Shown here in pieces: positions 1 through 6,930 of a DNA stretch of 13,140 nt (position 1 is its first letter; every line of letters begins with the position of its first letter). The notes under the pieces were generated by a model. It searched no databases and was not told the DNA's origin. It saw nothing but the letters and a program-made list of their open reading frames with translations. Position numbers and translations under genes: made by a program. The stretch comes from an uncultured bacterium (GTDB lineage: Bacteria; Verrucomicrobiota; Verrucomicrobiia; Opitutales; Intestinicryptomonadaceae), in NCBI GenBank assembly GCA_905214995.1, contig CAJMOT010000054.1:1-13140 (forward strand), read 5' to 3'.

Positions 1-1
1 G

Positions 2-1090
2 CCGGGACAGCCCGCGGGCGCCGCCGCAAACGCGCAGGCGGATGCGGGAGCCCCGCAACAGCCCCTGACGCTCGCCGAACTCAACCTCAAGGCGCGCGAA
101 CAGTTCAACTCTCACACACTGACCGTTGAGGGAGAATCGAAGGTCACGGCGCTGCCCGTCGTCATGCACGGCAAACAGGTCATACTCATACCGTTCAGCG
201 CATTCTCGGGCGGCCCGAACGTGTCGATAATGAACAATCTCGGAGAACAGGTCGACTTCGACCAATCCAATATCTTCGCATCGAAAAACTATCCGTTTGT
301 CATAGTGATGCCGAAATCTTCCATACCCTCCACCACGGTCAACGCGAATCTCGCGACCGACAAGGAGTATCGGGAAATCGTCGGCAAGCCGATATTTTTC
401 ATGGGATACACCGCCACGAACATACAGATTTTCCCCGTAAAGCTCAACGCCGTTTCCGACCAGACTCTCGTGCTGTCCTCCCGCATTCCCAACAACTTCA
501 TAGACGGAACGGTTTTGATGAATCCAGAGGATGATCTCATTCTGGGTTCCATGATCGCTTTCAAAAAGGAACATCCGAAAGTGCAGTGGAACACGCGCAA
601 CAGCGTAAACTTTTTGCGCCGCACAATCGAGTCGAGAAATCCCTTTCTCACCTGCGTGCGCATCGACCGCCTTGACCCCTGGGAAAAACTCGACTTTGAC
701 AAGCTCGCCAAACAGAAAAAGAAGCTCGATTCCGTCAATAAGCTCCTATGGGACTTCATCCTGCTCAACACTTCAACGAGGCTCGTGGACACCGAAAAGC
801 TCGCCATCGTGGGGCAGACGGTCTCCAAATACAAGGAAGAGCTCAAAACGCGCATGGAAAAATCGCGCTTTGACAGGCTTTTCAGGCAGTACCTCCAAGA
901 CTTGATTTTGCTCATAAAAACCGAGCTGCGCGACGTAAATCCCGACGAATTTTACACGCTGTACCGCTACGACCTCAACCAGGCGATAAACTCGCTCAAA
1001 AGCGTGATAGCCTTTTACGAGAACGCCATACGCACGAATTCCCTCAGCCCGCTCGTGCCCGACGACATAAAGAGGGCGCAAAACAGGTAG
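2..1090 (+). CDS. Partial protein, probable non-catalytic trypsin-like domain plus helical C-terminus (5' end missing)
   Basis: The reading frame is open from the left edge to the TAG at 1088-1090, so the gene starts outside the window; 362 residues are visible. An ATG at 164 lies inside the frame, but the residues before it continue the same fold and it is unlikely to be the start. Visible order: an Ala/Pro/Gln-rich linker (residues 1-22), a beta-rich region (about 35-195) whose pattern recalls trypsin-like peptidases, then a Lys/Glu/Leu-rich helical segment to the C-terminus. Where a trypsin would have its 'TNAHV' histidine motif the sequence reads IPFSAFSGG, and the usual GxSGGP position looks like FIDGTVLMNPEDD, so the triad appears absent. 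That comparison is from memory. Function is unknown; a regulatory or scaffold role is only a guess. The gene ends about 40 nt before a hairpin terminator and converges on thiL. Confidence 0.6.
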   Translation, partial: PGQPAGAAANAQADAGAPQQPLTLAELNLKAREQFNSHTLTVEGESKVTALPVVMHGKQVILIPFSAFSGGPNVSIMNNLGEQVDFDQSNIFASKNYPFVIVMPKSSIPSTTVNANLATDKEYREIVGKPIFFMGYTATNIQIFPVKLNAVSDQTLVLSSRIPNNFIDGTVLMNPEDDLILGSMIAFKKEHPKVQWNTRNSVNFLRRTIESRNPFLTCVRIDRLDPWEKLDFDKLAKQKKKLDSVNKLLWDFILLNTSTRLVDTEKLAIVGQTVSKYKEELKTRMEKSRFDRLFRQYLQDLILLIKTELRDVNPDEFYTLYRYDLNQAINSLKSVIAFYENAIRTNSLSPLVPDDIKRAQNR

Positions 1091-1131
1091 CGAAAATCTC
1101 GAACTTGCGCGCGCCGCCGCGACGAACCGAG

Positions 1132-1161
1132 AAATCCCGAGCCTTTTGGCCCGGGATTTTT
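1132..1161 (+). terminator. Hairpin terminator between convergent genes
   Basis: A 12-position stem (1132-1143 with 1148-1159) has one A/C mismatch and a TTTT loop. On the plus strand the 3' arm runs into TTTTT (1157-1161), fitting an intrinsic terminator for the gene ending at 1090. On the minus strand the same stem ends in only three T's, so it may also stop the thiL transcript (thiL ends at 1178), less efficiently. Confidence 0.75.
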
Positions 1162-1177
1162 GCCGGACGGCTTGTCG

Positions 1178-2143
1178 CTATGCCATGTGGTCGAATCCGG
1201 AGCCGCGAAAGATTTCGCGGCCTCCGCCGGAGCGCACGACAACCAGCCCGCCGGCCTCCGAAGCGGACGCCGGAGCGGAAATTCGCCCGATTCTCGAAAG
1301 CGGGGTTTCGAGAGATTCCGCCCATGCGCGCTCGAACTCTTCGCAGTCTCCGCGATAGGCGAACAGCAGCTCGTAATCCTCGCCTCCGCACAGGGCCTCT
1401 CGAAGGGTCGCGGTTTTTCCCCCGAAGAATCGGCGCGGGACGGAATCTTCAAATATCTCCGCGCACGCGCCGCGCGGAATTATGTTTTTGACGTCGGATG
1501 CGAGCCCGTCGCTCAAATCTATGCACGCGCCGACGCCCCACGTCTGCGCGAGAAATTCGCCCTCGGCAATCCTCGGCACGAAATCAAGGTGCCTGCCGCT
1601 CTCGAAGGACAGCCCGAGCTCTCCCGTGACATAGAGAACGTCGCCAACCCGCGCGCCGGAGCGCAGGAGAGCCCGCTCCGGCGCCGTACCCAAGAGCGAC
1701 ATGTGCATGGAAAAGAACCTCCCATCCGCGCTCGCGACATCGCCGCCCACGATTTTTATGCCGAGCTCCGCGGCCGCCTCCGAAACGCCCGCGCAAAACT
1801 CGCCTAGCCACCCGAGCGACAGCCCTCCCGAAACTATTCCGCTCGCGAGGGCGAACGCCGGCCTGCCGCCCATTGCGGCAATGTCGCTCGCGTTGCGGTT
1901 CACGAGCTTTTTCCCCGCAAGGCGCGGGTTGTCCGATGCGCCAAAATGCCGCCCCAATATGACCGCGTCGGAGGTGGCAAGCATGTCGCCCCCGCCGAGC
2001 TCCTCGGCGCGAATGACGGCGCAATCGTCGCCGGGACCGAACGGAGCCCTCGGCGCGGACGCCCCGAAAGCCGCGCATATGCGCTCTATAAGCTCCTTTT
2101 CCCCGAGCGACGAGAGGGGGTCTTTGTCTGAAAACGGAGTCAT
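1178..2143 (-). CDS. thiL: Thiamine-monophosphate kinase ThiL
   Basis: Phosphorylates thiamine monophosphate to thiamine diphosphate with ATP, the last step of TPP synthesis, in the cytosol. The 321-residue product is normal length for ThiL. Family motifs appear in order: GPGDDCAVI (36-44), an aspartate in ATSDAVILGRHF (56-67), NASDIAAMGG (84-93), IVGGDVAS (131-138), GDVLYVTGELG (167-177), CIDLSDGLASD (207-217) and the C-terminal CGGEDYELLF (252-261). The ATG at 2143 is chosen because its ATGA overlaps the stop of the upstream protease gene, matching the other junctions in this cluster; an in-frame TTG 12 nt upstream is less likely. No Shine-Dalgarno precedes it, consistent with translation coupled to the upstream gene. 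No other thiamine gene and no TPP riboswitch was seen nearby. Confidence 0.93.
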   Translation of the reverse strand: MTPFSDKDPLSSLGEKELIERICAAFGASAPRAPFGPGDDCAVIRAEELGGGDMLATSDAVILGRHFGASDNPRLAGKKLVNRNASDIAAMGGRPAFALASGIVSGGLSLGWLGEFCAGVSEAAAELGIKIVGGDVASADGRFFSMHMSLLGTAPERALLRSGARVGDVLYVTGELGLSFESGRHLDFVPRIAEGEFLAQTWGVGACIDLSDGLASDVKNIIPRGACAEIFEDSVPRRFFGGKTATLREALCGGEDYELLFAYRGDCEEFERAWAESLETPLSRIGRISAPASASEAGGLVVVRSGGGREIFRGSGFDHMA

Positions 2144-2949
2144 TTTGCAATCCAAATTATTCCGAGGTTTAGCGCGTTGAACAGCGCGTGGACGAGAATC
2201 GGAGAAATTATCGAGCCGCTCTTTTCGTAGGACATGCAGAGCAAGACGCCCATCAGCGACAGCGGCAAAAACACGAAGGCGTCGGCGTGCATCAGCGCGA
2301 ACAGCGCGCCAGACAAAACCGCCGAGATAAGGGCGCCGCAGCGGAACGGGGAAAAAAATCCCTTGAAAATCCTGTACAGCAGCCCGCGGAAAAACATCTC
2401 CTCGGCGACCGGCGCGAATACGGCCACCGACACGACCGCCGCCGCAATCCCGCCCCCGCCCGACATGGAGGAAAATATGTCCACTATTTCCTGCTTCGGA
2501 GGATACTCTCCGGAAAATTCAAAACAAATACGCCCCACAAGCGCGTTTGCCGCGAACACCGCCGGCACCGCGCAGATGAAAAACGCGCCCGCCGAGCGGA
2601 GCGCGCCGCGCGAAAACCCGAATCCTATGGAAAAATCCGCATCCGACAATTTTTGGAAAATCAAGACCGCCGCAACTGCGGAAACTTGCATGACAATCGT
2701 CGGCAAAAACACCGACAGCGGATTTTCCGCCCCAAGCTCTTCCGCAAAAGCCCTCGACGCCGACATTCCCGCGAACGCCGCGGACGCCGCGAGAAACGCC
2801 AACAGCAGAAAATCCGCCGGCCGCCGAATCGGAATCGCCGAAACGCCCCGCGGATTTCGGACGGCGAAAACCGCCGCCAAAGACGAGAATCCCGCGGCAA
2901 ACGCGAGCAGCGCGGCGATTGCCGCCGCCGATGAAATCAGGGACGGCAT
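2140..2949 (-). CDS. CPBP-family intramembrane metalloprotease (CAAX-protease-like)
   Basis: Predicted polytopic inner-membrane protein of 269 residues with about seven or eight hydrophobic segments. It carries the three conserved patches of the CPBP/Abi family: the EExxxR motif at E183, E184 and R188 (AEEMFFRG), a histidine at 221 in ALFALMHAD, and HxxxN at H254/N258 (HALFNALN). In related proteins the glutamates and histidines form the active site of a membrane glutamic or metal-dependent protease; bacterial substrates are mostly unknown. The start at 2949 shares one base with the pyrC stop (TGATG). A frame extension of 89 codons upstream is Arg-rich and lies antiphase within pyrC, so it is rejected. 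Its 3' end overlaps thiL by 4 nt. It is likely co-transcribed with pyrBC and thiL, but nothing indicates a role in either pathway. Confidence 0.88.
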   Translation of the reverse strand: MPSLISSAAAIAALLAFAAGFSSLAAVFAVRNPRGVSAIPIRRPADFLLLAFLAASAAFAGMSASRAFAEELGAENPLSVFLPTIVMQVSAVAAVLIFQKLSDADFSIGFGFSRGALRSAGAFFICAVPAVFAANALVGRICFEFSGEYPPKQEIVDIFSSMSGGGGIAAAVVSVAVFAPVAEEMFFRGLLYRIFKGFFSPFRCGALISAVLSGALFALMHADAFVFLPLSLMGVLLCMSYEKSGSIISPILVHALFNALNLGIIWIAK

Positions 2950-4208
2950 CAGTCGCCGAAAACGCTTTTTCCGCCGACGAAAGTCCTGACGACCTTTCCG
3001 CGCAGCGTTTTTCCGAGCCAGGGGGAATTGGACGAGCGCGATATCGGGGAATCGTAGACCCACTCCGCCTCTTCGTCCACAAGCGCAAAATCCGCGGGGC
3101 TTCCGGCGCGCAGCGTGCCCGCGTCGATGCCGAGTATCCGCGCGGGATTTGCGGACATCAGCTCCACGAGCTTCATGAGGCTTATTCTGCCGGAGCGCAC
3201 GAGTGCTTCGTGGCAAACGGAAAATGCCGTTTCAAAACCCGTTATTCCGAACGGCGCGGCGTCGAAAGCCATGTCTTTTTCGGTGTTCGTATGGGGGGCG
3301 TGGTCGGTGGCGATCACCTCTATCGTGCCGTCGGCAACTCCCTCTATCAATGCCTCAACATCAGTTTTGGAACGCAGCGGCGGACACATTTTGTAATTGG
3401 CGTCGTACCCCGAAAGGCATTCGTCCGAAAGCGAAAGATGGTGCGGCGTCGCCTCCGCCGAGACGCTCGTTCCGCGCTTTTTCGCCTCGCGTATGATGTC
3501 CACCGACAGCGCGCTCGATATGTGCTGCAAATGTATGTGGCACTTCGCGTAGTGCGCCAAAATCACGTCGCGCGACACTATTATGTCCTCAGCCGCGGAC
3601 GGCCATCCGCCGAGCCCGAGCCTGACGGACCACTCGCCCTCGTGCATCTGCCCCGCGCGCGTGAGCGTAGCCTCCTGGCAATGGTCCATCACAAACAGCC
3701 CGAACATTTTGGCGTACACCATCGCGTTGCGCATGAGCTCCGCGCTCTGCACGCACGAGCCGTCGTCGGTGATGGCCTTCACCCCGAGCCTCGCCAGCGA
3801 CCCTATCGGCGCGAGTTTCTCGCCCTTCCTGCCTTCGGTAATGCACCCGCTCTGGTAGACCCTGACTTTCGCGGACTCGGCGATAATGTCGTTTATCAGC
3901 CGGATTGTCGACGGCGAATCCGCCGCCGGAACCGTGTTGGGCATCGCCATGACGGAGGTAAACCCGCCCGCCGCCGCTGCGGCGGTGGCGGTGGCCACGC
4001 ACTCTTTCGAGGTCTGCCCGGGCTCGCGCAAATGCGCGTGCATGTCGACGAATCCCGGAACGAGCAAGAGCCCTTTCGCGTCGATCTCGGCGGCGGAAGC
4101 GGAAACCGCGTCGGCGAAAACGCCGCCTCTCACGAACACGTCGCGGACGCAGTCCAGATTTTGGGACGGGTCTACGACCCGCGCGTTTTTGATTTTCAAT
4201 TCGTTCAT
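2949..4208 (-). CDS. pyrC: Dihydroorotase (class I)
   Basis: Cyclises N-carbamoyl-aspartate to dihydroorotate, step three of pyrimidine synthesis, in the cytosol. The 419-residue length and motifs fit class I dihydroorotases (amidohydrolase fold). The metal-binding HxH is at H57/H59 in PGFVDMHAHLREPGQT. An aspartate pair D148/D149 (ITDDGS) lies where class I enzymes have a metal-ligand aspartate, with further histidines at H176 (MDHCQE) and H229 (QHISSA). The catalytic aspartate is probably D302 in ATDHAPHTNTEKD, and PHHLSLSD is at 255-262. The ATG at 4208 overlaps the pyrB stop (ATGA); an in-frame ATG 33 nt upstream lies inside pyrB and is less likely. Class I enzymes often bind aspartate carbamoyltransferase physically, which suits the coupled pyrB-pyrC arrangement. 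Confidence 0.95.
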   Translation of the reverse strand: MNELKIKNARVVDPSQNLDCVRDVFVRGGVFADAVSASAAEIDAKGLLLVPGFVDMHAHLREPGQTSKECVATATAAAAAGGFTSVMAMPNTVPAADSPSTIRLINDIIAESAKVRVYQSGCITEGRKGEKLAPIGSLARLGVKAITDDGSCVQSAELMRNAMVYAKMFGLFVMDHCQEATLTRAGQMHEGEWSVRLGLGGWPSAAEDIIVSRDVILAHYAKCHIHLQHISSALSVDIIREAKKRGTSVSAEATPHHLSLSDECLSGYDANYKMCPPLRSKTDVEALIEGVADGTIEVIATDHAPHTNTEKDMAFDAAPFGITGFETAFSVCHEALVRSGRISLMKLVELMSANPARILGIDAGTLRAGSPADFALVDEEAEWVYDSPISRSSNSPWLGKTLRGKVVRTFVGGKSVFGD

Positions 4209-5179
4209 TTCGCGCCCCTCCCGAGCATCGCGCCCATGCAAAGCTTCATCACCGCCATTCTGACGGCAACCCCGTTCGTCGCCTGGCTCAATATCACCGA
4301 CCTGTCGGAGTCGGCGAGGAAAGAATCGAGCTCCACGCCCCTGTTAATCGGGCCGGGATGCATTATTATCGCCCCGGGTTTTAGCAGGTGGGAGCGCATT
4401 CTGTCCAACCCGAAGATGTTCGCGTACTCTGAAATCGACGGGAAGTGCGCCGAGCTTTGCCGCTCGTGCTGTATCCTAAGCAGCATCACGACGTCCGCGC
4501 CGGACACGGCTTTCGCCAGATCGCACGAAACCGCAACGCCCATCTTTTCAAATTCCGGCGGAACGAGCGTCGCGGGCCCCGCCAAAGTCACCTTTGCCCC
4601 GAGCTTGTTTAGCAGGTATATGTTTGAGCGCGCCACGCGGCTGAAAAGTATGTCGCCCAATATGGTCACCTTGCGCCCCCTGAAATCCGGCCCGAGCTTT
4701 TCGCGCATCGTAAATGCGTCCAAAAGCGCCTGCGTGGGGTGGGCGTGCGCCCCGTCGCCCGCGTTTATGACGGGAATCCCAACCCTGTCGGCGAGATATT
4801 TCGCCGCGCCCGACGAGCTGTGGCGGACTATTATCATATCGGCCATCAGCGCCTCGATATTTTTTGCGGTATCCTTGAGGGTCTCGCCCTTCACCGAAGA
4901 CGATATGCTCGACGAAAAGCTTATGACGTCCGCCCCCAACTTGTGGGCCGCCATTTCAAAAGCCGTGCGCGTGCGGGTGCTCGGCTCAAAGAACAGGTTT
5001 ACGACCGTCTTTCCCCTAAGATACGGAAGCTTCGTCCTGTCTTTCTTGACCTCAGCCTTGAATATGTCGGCGAGCGAAAAAATTTCTCCTATTTCCCGCA
5101 GAGAAAGATCTTCCGTGCATGTCAAATCTTTGCGGGACCATGAAACGTTGCCCAAAAATTCCTTAGCTGTCATGCCCAT
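4205..5179 (-). CDS. pyrB: Aspartate carbamoyltransferase catalytic chain
   Basis: Condenses carbamoyl phosphate with aspartate, the committed step of pyrimidine synthesis. At 324 residues it is close to the usual catalytic-chain length. The carbamoyl-phosphate loop EPSTRTRTAFE is at 65-75, the mobile-loop lysine is probably K97 (VKGET), the HPTQALLD motif is at 147-154 and the aspartate-side MHPGPINRG motif at 273-281. No regulatory chain (pyrI) is visible beside it, and the adjacent pyrC suggests a class I DHOase/ATCase pairing. The ATG at 5179 is followed two codons later by a second possible start (5173). Neither has a Shine-Dalgarno, but a TTGACT -35-like box sits 38 nt upstream, suggesting a very short or absent leader. 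It is first in the pyrB-pyrC-CPBP-thiL unit. Confidence 0.95.
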   Translation of the reverse strand: MGMTAKEFLGNVSWSRKDLTCTEDLSLREIGEIFSLADIFKAEVKKDRTKLPYLRGKTVVNLFFEPSTRTRTAFEMAAHKLGADVISFSSSISSSVKGETLKDTAKNIEALMADMIIVRHSSSGAAKYLADRVGIPVINAGDGAHAHPTQALLDAFTMREKLGPDFRGRKVTILGDILFSRVARSNIYLLNKLGAKVTLAGPATLVPPEFEKMGVAVSCDLAKAVSGADVVMLLRIQHERQSSAHFPSISEYANIFGLDRMRSHLLKPGAIIMHPGPINRGVELDSFLADSDRSVILSQATNGVAVRMAVMKLCMGAMLGRGAK

Positions 5180-5189
5180 TTAAAAGTTC

Positions 5190-5217
5190 AAGCTAACAAA
5201 TCGGCGGCGGCAGTCAA
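5190..5217 (-). promoter_or_regulatory. Candidate pyrB promoter
   Basis: On the minus strand TTGACT (5217-5212) is followed after 16 nt by TAGCTT (5195-5190), ending 10 nt before the pyrB ATG. The -35 matches 5/6 of the consensus; the -10 is weak but fits TAnnnT. It lies between the small basic protein terminator and pyrB, where a promoter is required. Transcription would start within a few bases of the ATG. Confidence 0.4.
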
Positions 5218-5231
5218 CAAAAACAGGGCGC

Positions 5232-5266
5232 AAAAAAACCCGCGCCGCATAAATTCGCGGCGCGGG
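5232..5266 (-). terminator. Intrinsic terminator of the small basic protein gene
   Basis: A perfect 10-bp GC-rich stem (5239-5248 with 5257-5266) around an 8-nt loop is followed on the minus strand by seven T's (5238-5232). It lies about 40 nt after the stop at 5307 and before pyrB, so it separates the two transcription units. Confidence 0.92.
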
Positions 5267-5306
5267 AAACCGGACGGCCCGCCTGCGAAGCCGCGCAAAA
5301 GAAAGG

Positions 5307-5465
5307 CTATTCCGCGGGCTTGGTCTTGGGCAGCCCCGTCACGCGCGTGACGGTCTTGATGGCGCCGCGCTTGCGCAAAAGGTCTATGCGCTCGAAGCGC
5401 TTCAACACGCTGCGCTTTTTGGACGATGCGGAGCCTCCGCTCTTGAAACTGCTATGCTGGGACAT
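5307..5465 (-). CDS. Small basic protein, Verrucomicrobia/Chlamydiae family
   Basis: A 52-residue Lys/Arg-rich protein that begins MSQHSSFKSGGSASSKKRS, contains VLKRFERIDLLRKRG (20-34) and ends RVTGLPKTKPAE. I recognise it as the short, highly conserved basic protein annotated only in Verrucomicrobia, Chlamydiae and relatives. Its role is not established; the size, charge and conservation suggest RNA or ribosome association, which is inference. The start is well supported: AAGGAG (5478-5473) lies 7 nt before the ATG. It is monocistronic, with a likely promoter upstream and a strong terminator downstream, as expected for an abundantly expressed gene. It is the best taxonomic marker in the window. 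Confidence 0.9.
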   Translation of the reverse strand: MSQHSSFKSGGSASSKKRSVLKRFERIDLLRKRGAIKTVTRVTGLPKTKPAE

Positions 5466-5501
5466 AAATCTTCTCCTTTTATAAAATCAATAAAAGGCTT
5501 C

Positions 5502-5529
5502 ATTAAACTTCGGGGTTTCGAAATTGCAA
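5502..5529 (-). promoter_or_regulatory. Candidate promoter of the small basic protein gene
   Basis: On the minus strand TTGCAA (5529-5524) and TTTAAT (5507-5502; 5/6 match to TATAAT) are separated by 16 nt. The predicted transcription start is roughly 30 nt before the ATG, leaving room for the AAGGAG ribosome binding site at 5478-5473. The call rests on hexamer resemblance only. Confidence 0.4.
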
Positions 5530-5573
5530 CATTTTTTTTAGACCCGCGAACGCCTCCCGAAAAAAAGAAAAGA

Positions 5574-5601
5574 TTGACCGCACCGAACCGTCCAATAACA
5601 T
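5574..5601 (+). promoter_or_regulatory. Candidate promoter of the DUF1080 gene
   Basis: TTGACC (5574-5579; 5/6 match) and TAACAT (5596-5601; fits TAnnnT) are spaced by 16 nt. The -10 ends 9 nt before the ATG at 5611 and no Shine-Dalgarno is present, so the transcript would be leaderless or nearly so. It is divergent to the small basic protein promoter. Confidence 0.45.
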
Positions 5602-5610
5602 GGCCTTTCC

Positions 5611-6636
5611 ATGAAAAAGTTTATATTTTGTCTTCTGACCTCGTTTTTAACGCTCGCCGGCTTTGCGCAAAAAGACCCGTTCGTCGGTTTTTATCAGGGC
5701 GAAATATCCGGCGCAAAGGGATACCCGCTCGGCAATTTCCCCGACCTGTTCGCCGAAGTCTACAAAGGCCCGAACGGGTACAGGCTGACCCTCCTTTCGC
5801 AAATTATGGCGCGCGCCGAACCCCACGCCATAGTCGATTCCCTCGCCGCGGAAAACGGAGAAATAGCTCTCAAAGACGCGGGCAATTTCAAGCTCAACGG
5901 CAAAATAACCCCGCAGAAAATCGAAGCCGATCTGACATACAACGGCAAGCCCGCGAAAATCTCCCTCAAAAGGATGAACATCGTCCCGCCGACTCTCGGC
6001 AAAAAGCCCCCGCTCGGCGCGATAGTCCTGTTCGACGGAAAAGATCTGTCGGCTTTCGAGCGCGTCCACGGCGACGGCCCCGCGCACTGGGAAATAAAGG
6101 ACGGAGCGATGGTCGTCACCGGAGGCGGAAAGGACAAAAACGGCAAAAACCTCAACGGAACGCTGCGCACCAAACAGGCTTTCGACGCTGTGAGGCTGCA
6201 CCTCGAATTTAAAATCCCCGCCGAATACGGCGTGGCGCGGGCGCAGGGCAGGGGCAACTCCGGCGTGATTTTCGGGCCCTATGAAGTGCAGGTTCTCGAT
6301 TCTTTCGGCGCCCCCGGGAACTGGGACGAATGCGGCTCCATTTACCGCATGCACCCGCCGTACGTAAACGCGTCGCTCGAACCCGAAGCGTGGCAGACCT
6401 ACGACATTGAATACCGCCCCGCGAAATTCGACGGCGACACGCTCGTGGATTTTCCGCGCTTTACGGTCTATCTCAACGGAGTGCTGGTGCAAAAGGACAC
6501 TCCGGCGTATTCCTGCACGAGCATAGGGCCGCGCAATTTCGCAAATTTCAAACATCCGCGCAACGGCGTAAAGCTGAATCTGCAAGACCACTCGAACAAG
6601 GTGGCGTATAGAAACATCTGGGTGCAGCCCCTCTGA
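5611..6636 (+). CDS. Secreted DUF1080 protein (3-keto-disaccharide hydrolase domain)
   Basis: 341 residues. A Sec signal peptide (MKKFIFCLLTSFLTLAGFA) is followed by an N-terminal domain of about 100 residues (22-125) and then the DUF1080/PF06439 jelly-roll domain (about 137-341). Visible DUF1080 hallmarks are LFDGKDLSAFE (140-150), RGNSGVIFG (214-222), YEVQVLDSFG (224-233), GSIYRMHPP (242-250) and a terminal LQDHSNKVAYRNIW (324-337). Members cleave 3-keto-glycosides made by sugar 3-dehydrogenases, a pathway common in Planctomycetes, Verrucomicrobia and Bacteroidetes; the specific substrate here cannot be inferred. No 3-dehydrogenase is adjacent. The start at 5611 is supported by the signal peptide. 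Location should be periplasmic or extracellular. Confidence 0.88.
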   Translation: MKKFIFCLLTSFLTLAGFAQKDPFVGFYQGEISGAKGYPLGNFPDLFAEVYKGPNGYRLTLLSQIMARAEPHAIVDSLAAENGEIALKDAGNFKLNGKITPQKIEADLTYNGKPAKISLKRMNIVPPTLGKKPPLGAIVLFDGKDLSAFERVHGDGPAHWEIKDGAMVVTGGGKDKNGKNLNGTLRTKQAFDAVRLHLEFKIPAEYGVARAQGRGNSGVIFGPYEVQVLDSFGAPGNWDECGSIYRMHPPYVNASLEPEAWQTYDIEYRPAKFDGDTLVDFPRFTVYLNGVLVQKDTPAYSCTSIGPRNFANFKHPRNGVKLNLQDHSNKVAYRNIWVQPL

Positions 6637-6673
6637 TTGGGCCAACGCTTTCGGCGCGCCAACGCGCCGCCCG

Positions 6674-6726
6674 AAAACGGCAGAACTCTTGCGCAGTCAA
6701 GCGCGCGGGGTTTTGCCGTTTTTTTT
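6674..6726 (+). terminator. Intrinsic terminator after the DUF1080 gene
   Basis: A 13-bp stem (6674-6686 with 6710-6722) with one G-T wobble ends in a run of eight T's (6719-6726). A separate perfect 7-bp hairpin (6652-6658 with 6663-6669, loop CCAA) lies just before it. Both are 15-90 nt after the stop at 6636. Confidence 0.82.
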
Positions 6727-6784
6727 ATGCGTTTCCTCCCGCAAAAAACAACCGCGCCAAGCCGAAACGCCGGCGGGGATTTTC

Positions 6785-6808
6785 CGCGGCGCAATCCGGA
6801 GCGCCGCG
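6785..6808. repeat. Perfect GC inverted repeat in the spacer before mscS
   Basis: CGCGGCGC (6785-6792) and GCGCCGCG (6801-6808) pair perfectly around an 8-nt loop. No T-run follows on either strand, so it is not an intrinsic terminator. The rest of the 294-nt spacer 6637-6930 holds the DUF1080 terminator, a GC-rich stretch without a convincing ORF, and an AT-rich stretch next to mscS. Confidence 0.5.
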
Positions 6809-6893
6809 CCAACTCGCATATTGCTGCGCCATCAGAGGGCAAGATATTTTCCGCCTTGCGATGGGCGCCGTTTGGAACTTCGATTATTTTATA

Positions 6894-6922
6894 TTTACAA
6901 AGAAGAAAAGCAGACATAGTAA
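6894..6922 (+). promoter_or_regulatory. Weak candidate mscS promoter
   Basis: TTTACA (6894-6899; 5/6 match to TTGACA) is followed after 17 nt by TAGTAA (6917-6922; poor -10 match). The spacing to the ATG at 6931 mirrors that of the DUF1080 and pyrB candidates, and no Shine-Dalgarno is visible. Confidence 0.3.
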
Positions 6923-6930
6923 AACGGGCC

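Noticed and set aside
2188..2989. Two overlapping plus-strand frames of about 250 codons opposite the CPBP gene
   Set aside because: They are Arg/Lys/Ala-rich low-complexity shadows of the membrane protein gene, which has the EExxxR, His and HxxxN motifs.
2950..3216. N-terminal extension of the CPBP protein
   Set aside because: It lies wholly within pyrC in another frame and is Arg-rich; the ATG at 2949 overlaps the pyrC stop.
2919..5183. A 754-codon plus-strand open frame opposite pyrC and pyrB
   Set aside because: It is antisense to two clearly recognised enzymes, its translation is Arg/His-rich with no family resemblance, and long antisense frames are common opposite GC-rich genes.
5180..5231. 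PyrR-type attenuator before pyrB
   Set aside because: The 52-nt space is too short and has no terminator/antiterminator pair; the hairpin at 5239-5266 belongs to the upstream gene.
5647..6645. A 332-codon minus-strand frame opposite the DUF1080 gene
   Set aside because: The plus strand encodes a signal peptide and DUF1080 motifs; the reverse frame shows no recognisable motif.
6637..6930. N-terminal extension of the MscS protein back to 6637
   Set aside because: The extension would translate the DUF1080 terminator, is Arg-rich, and would bury the signal sequence that begins at 6931.
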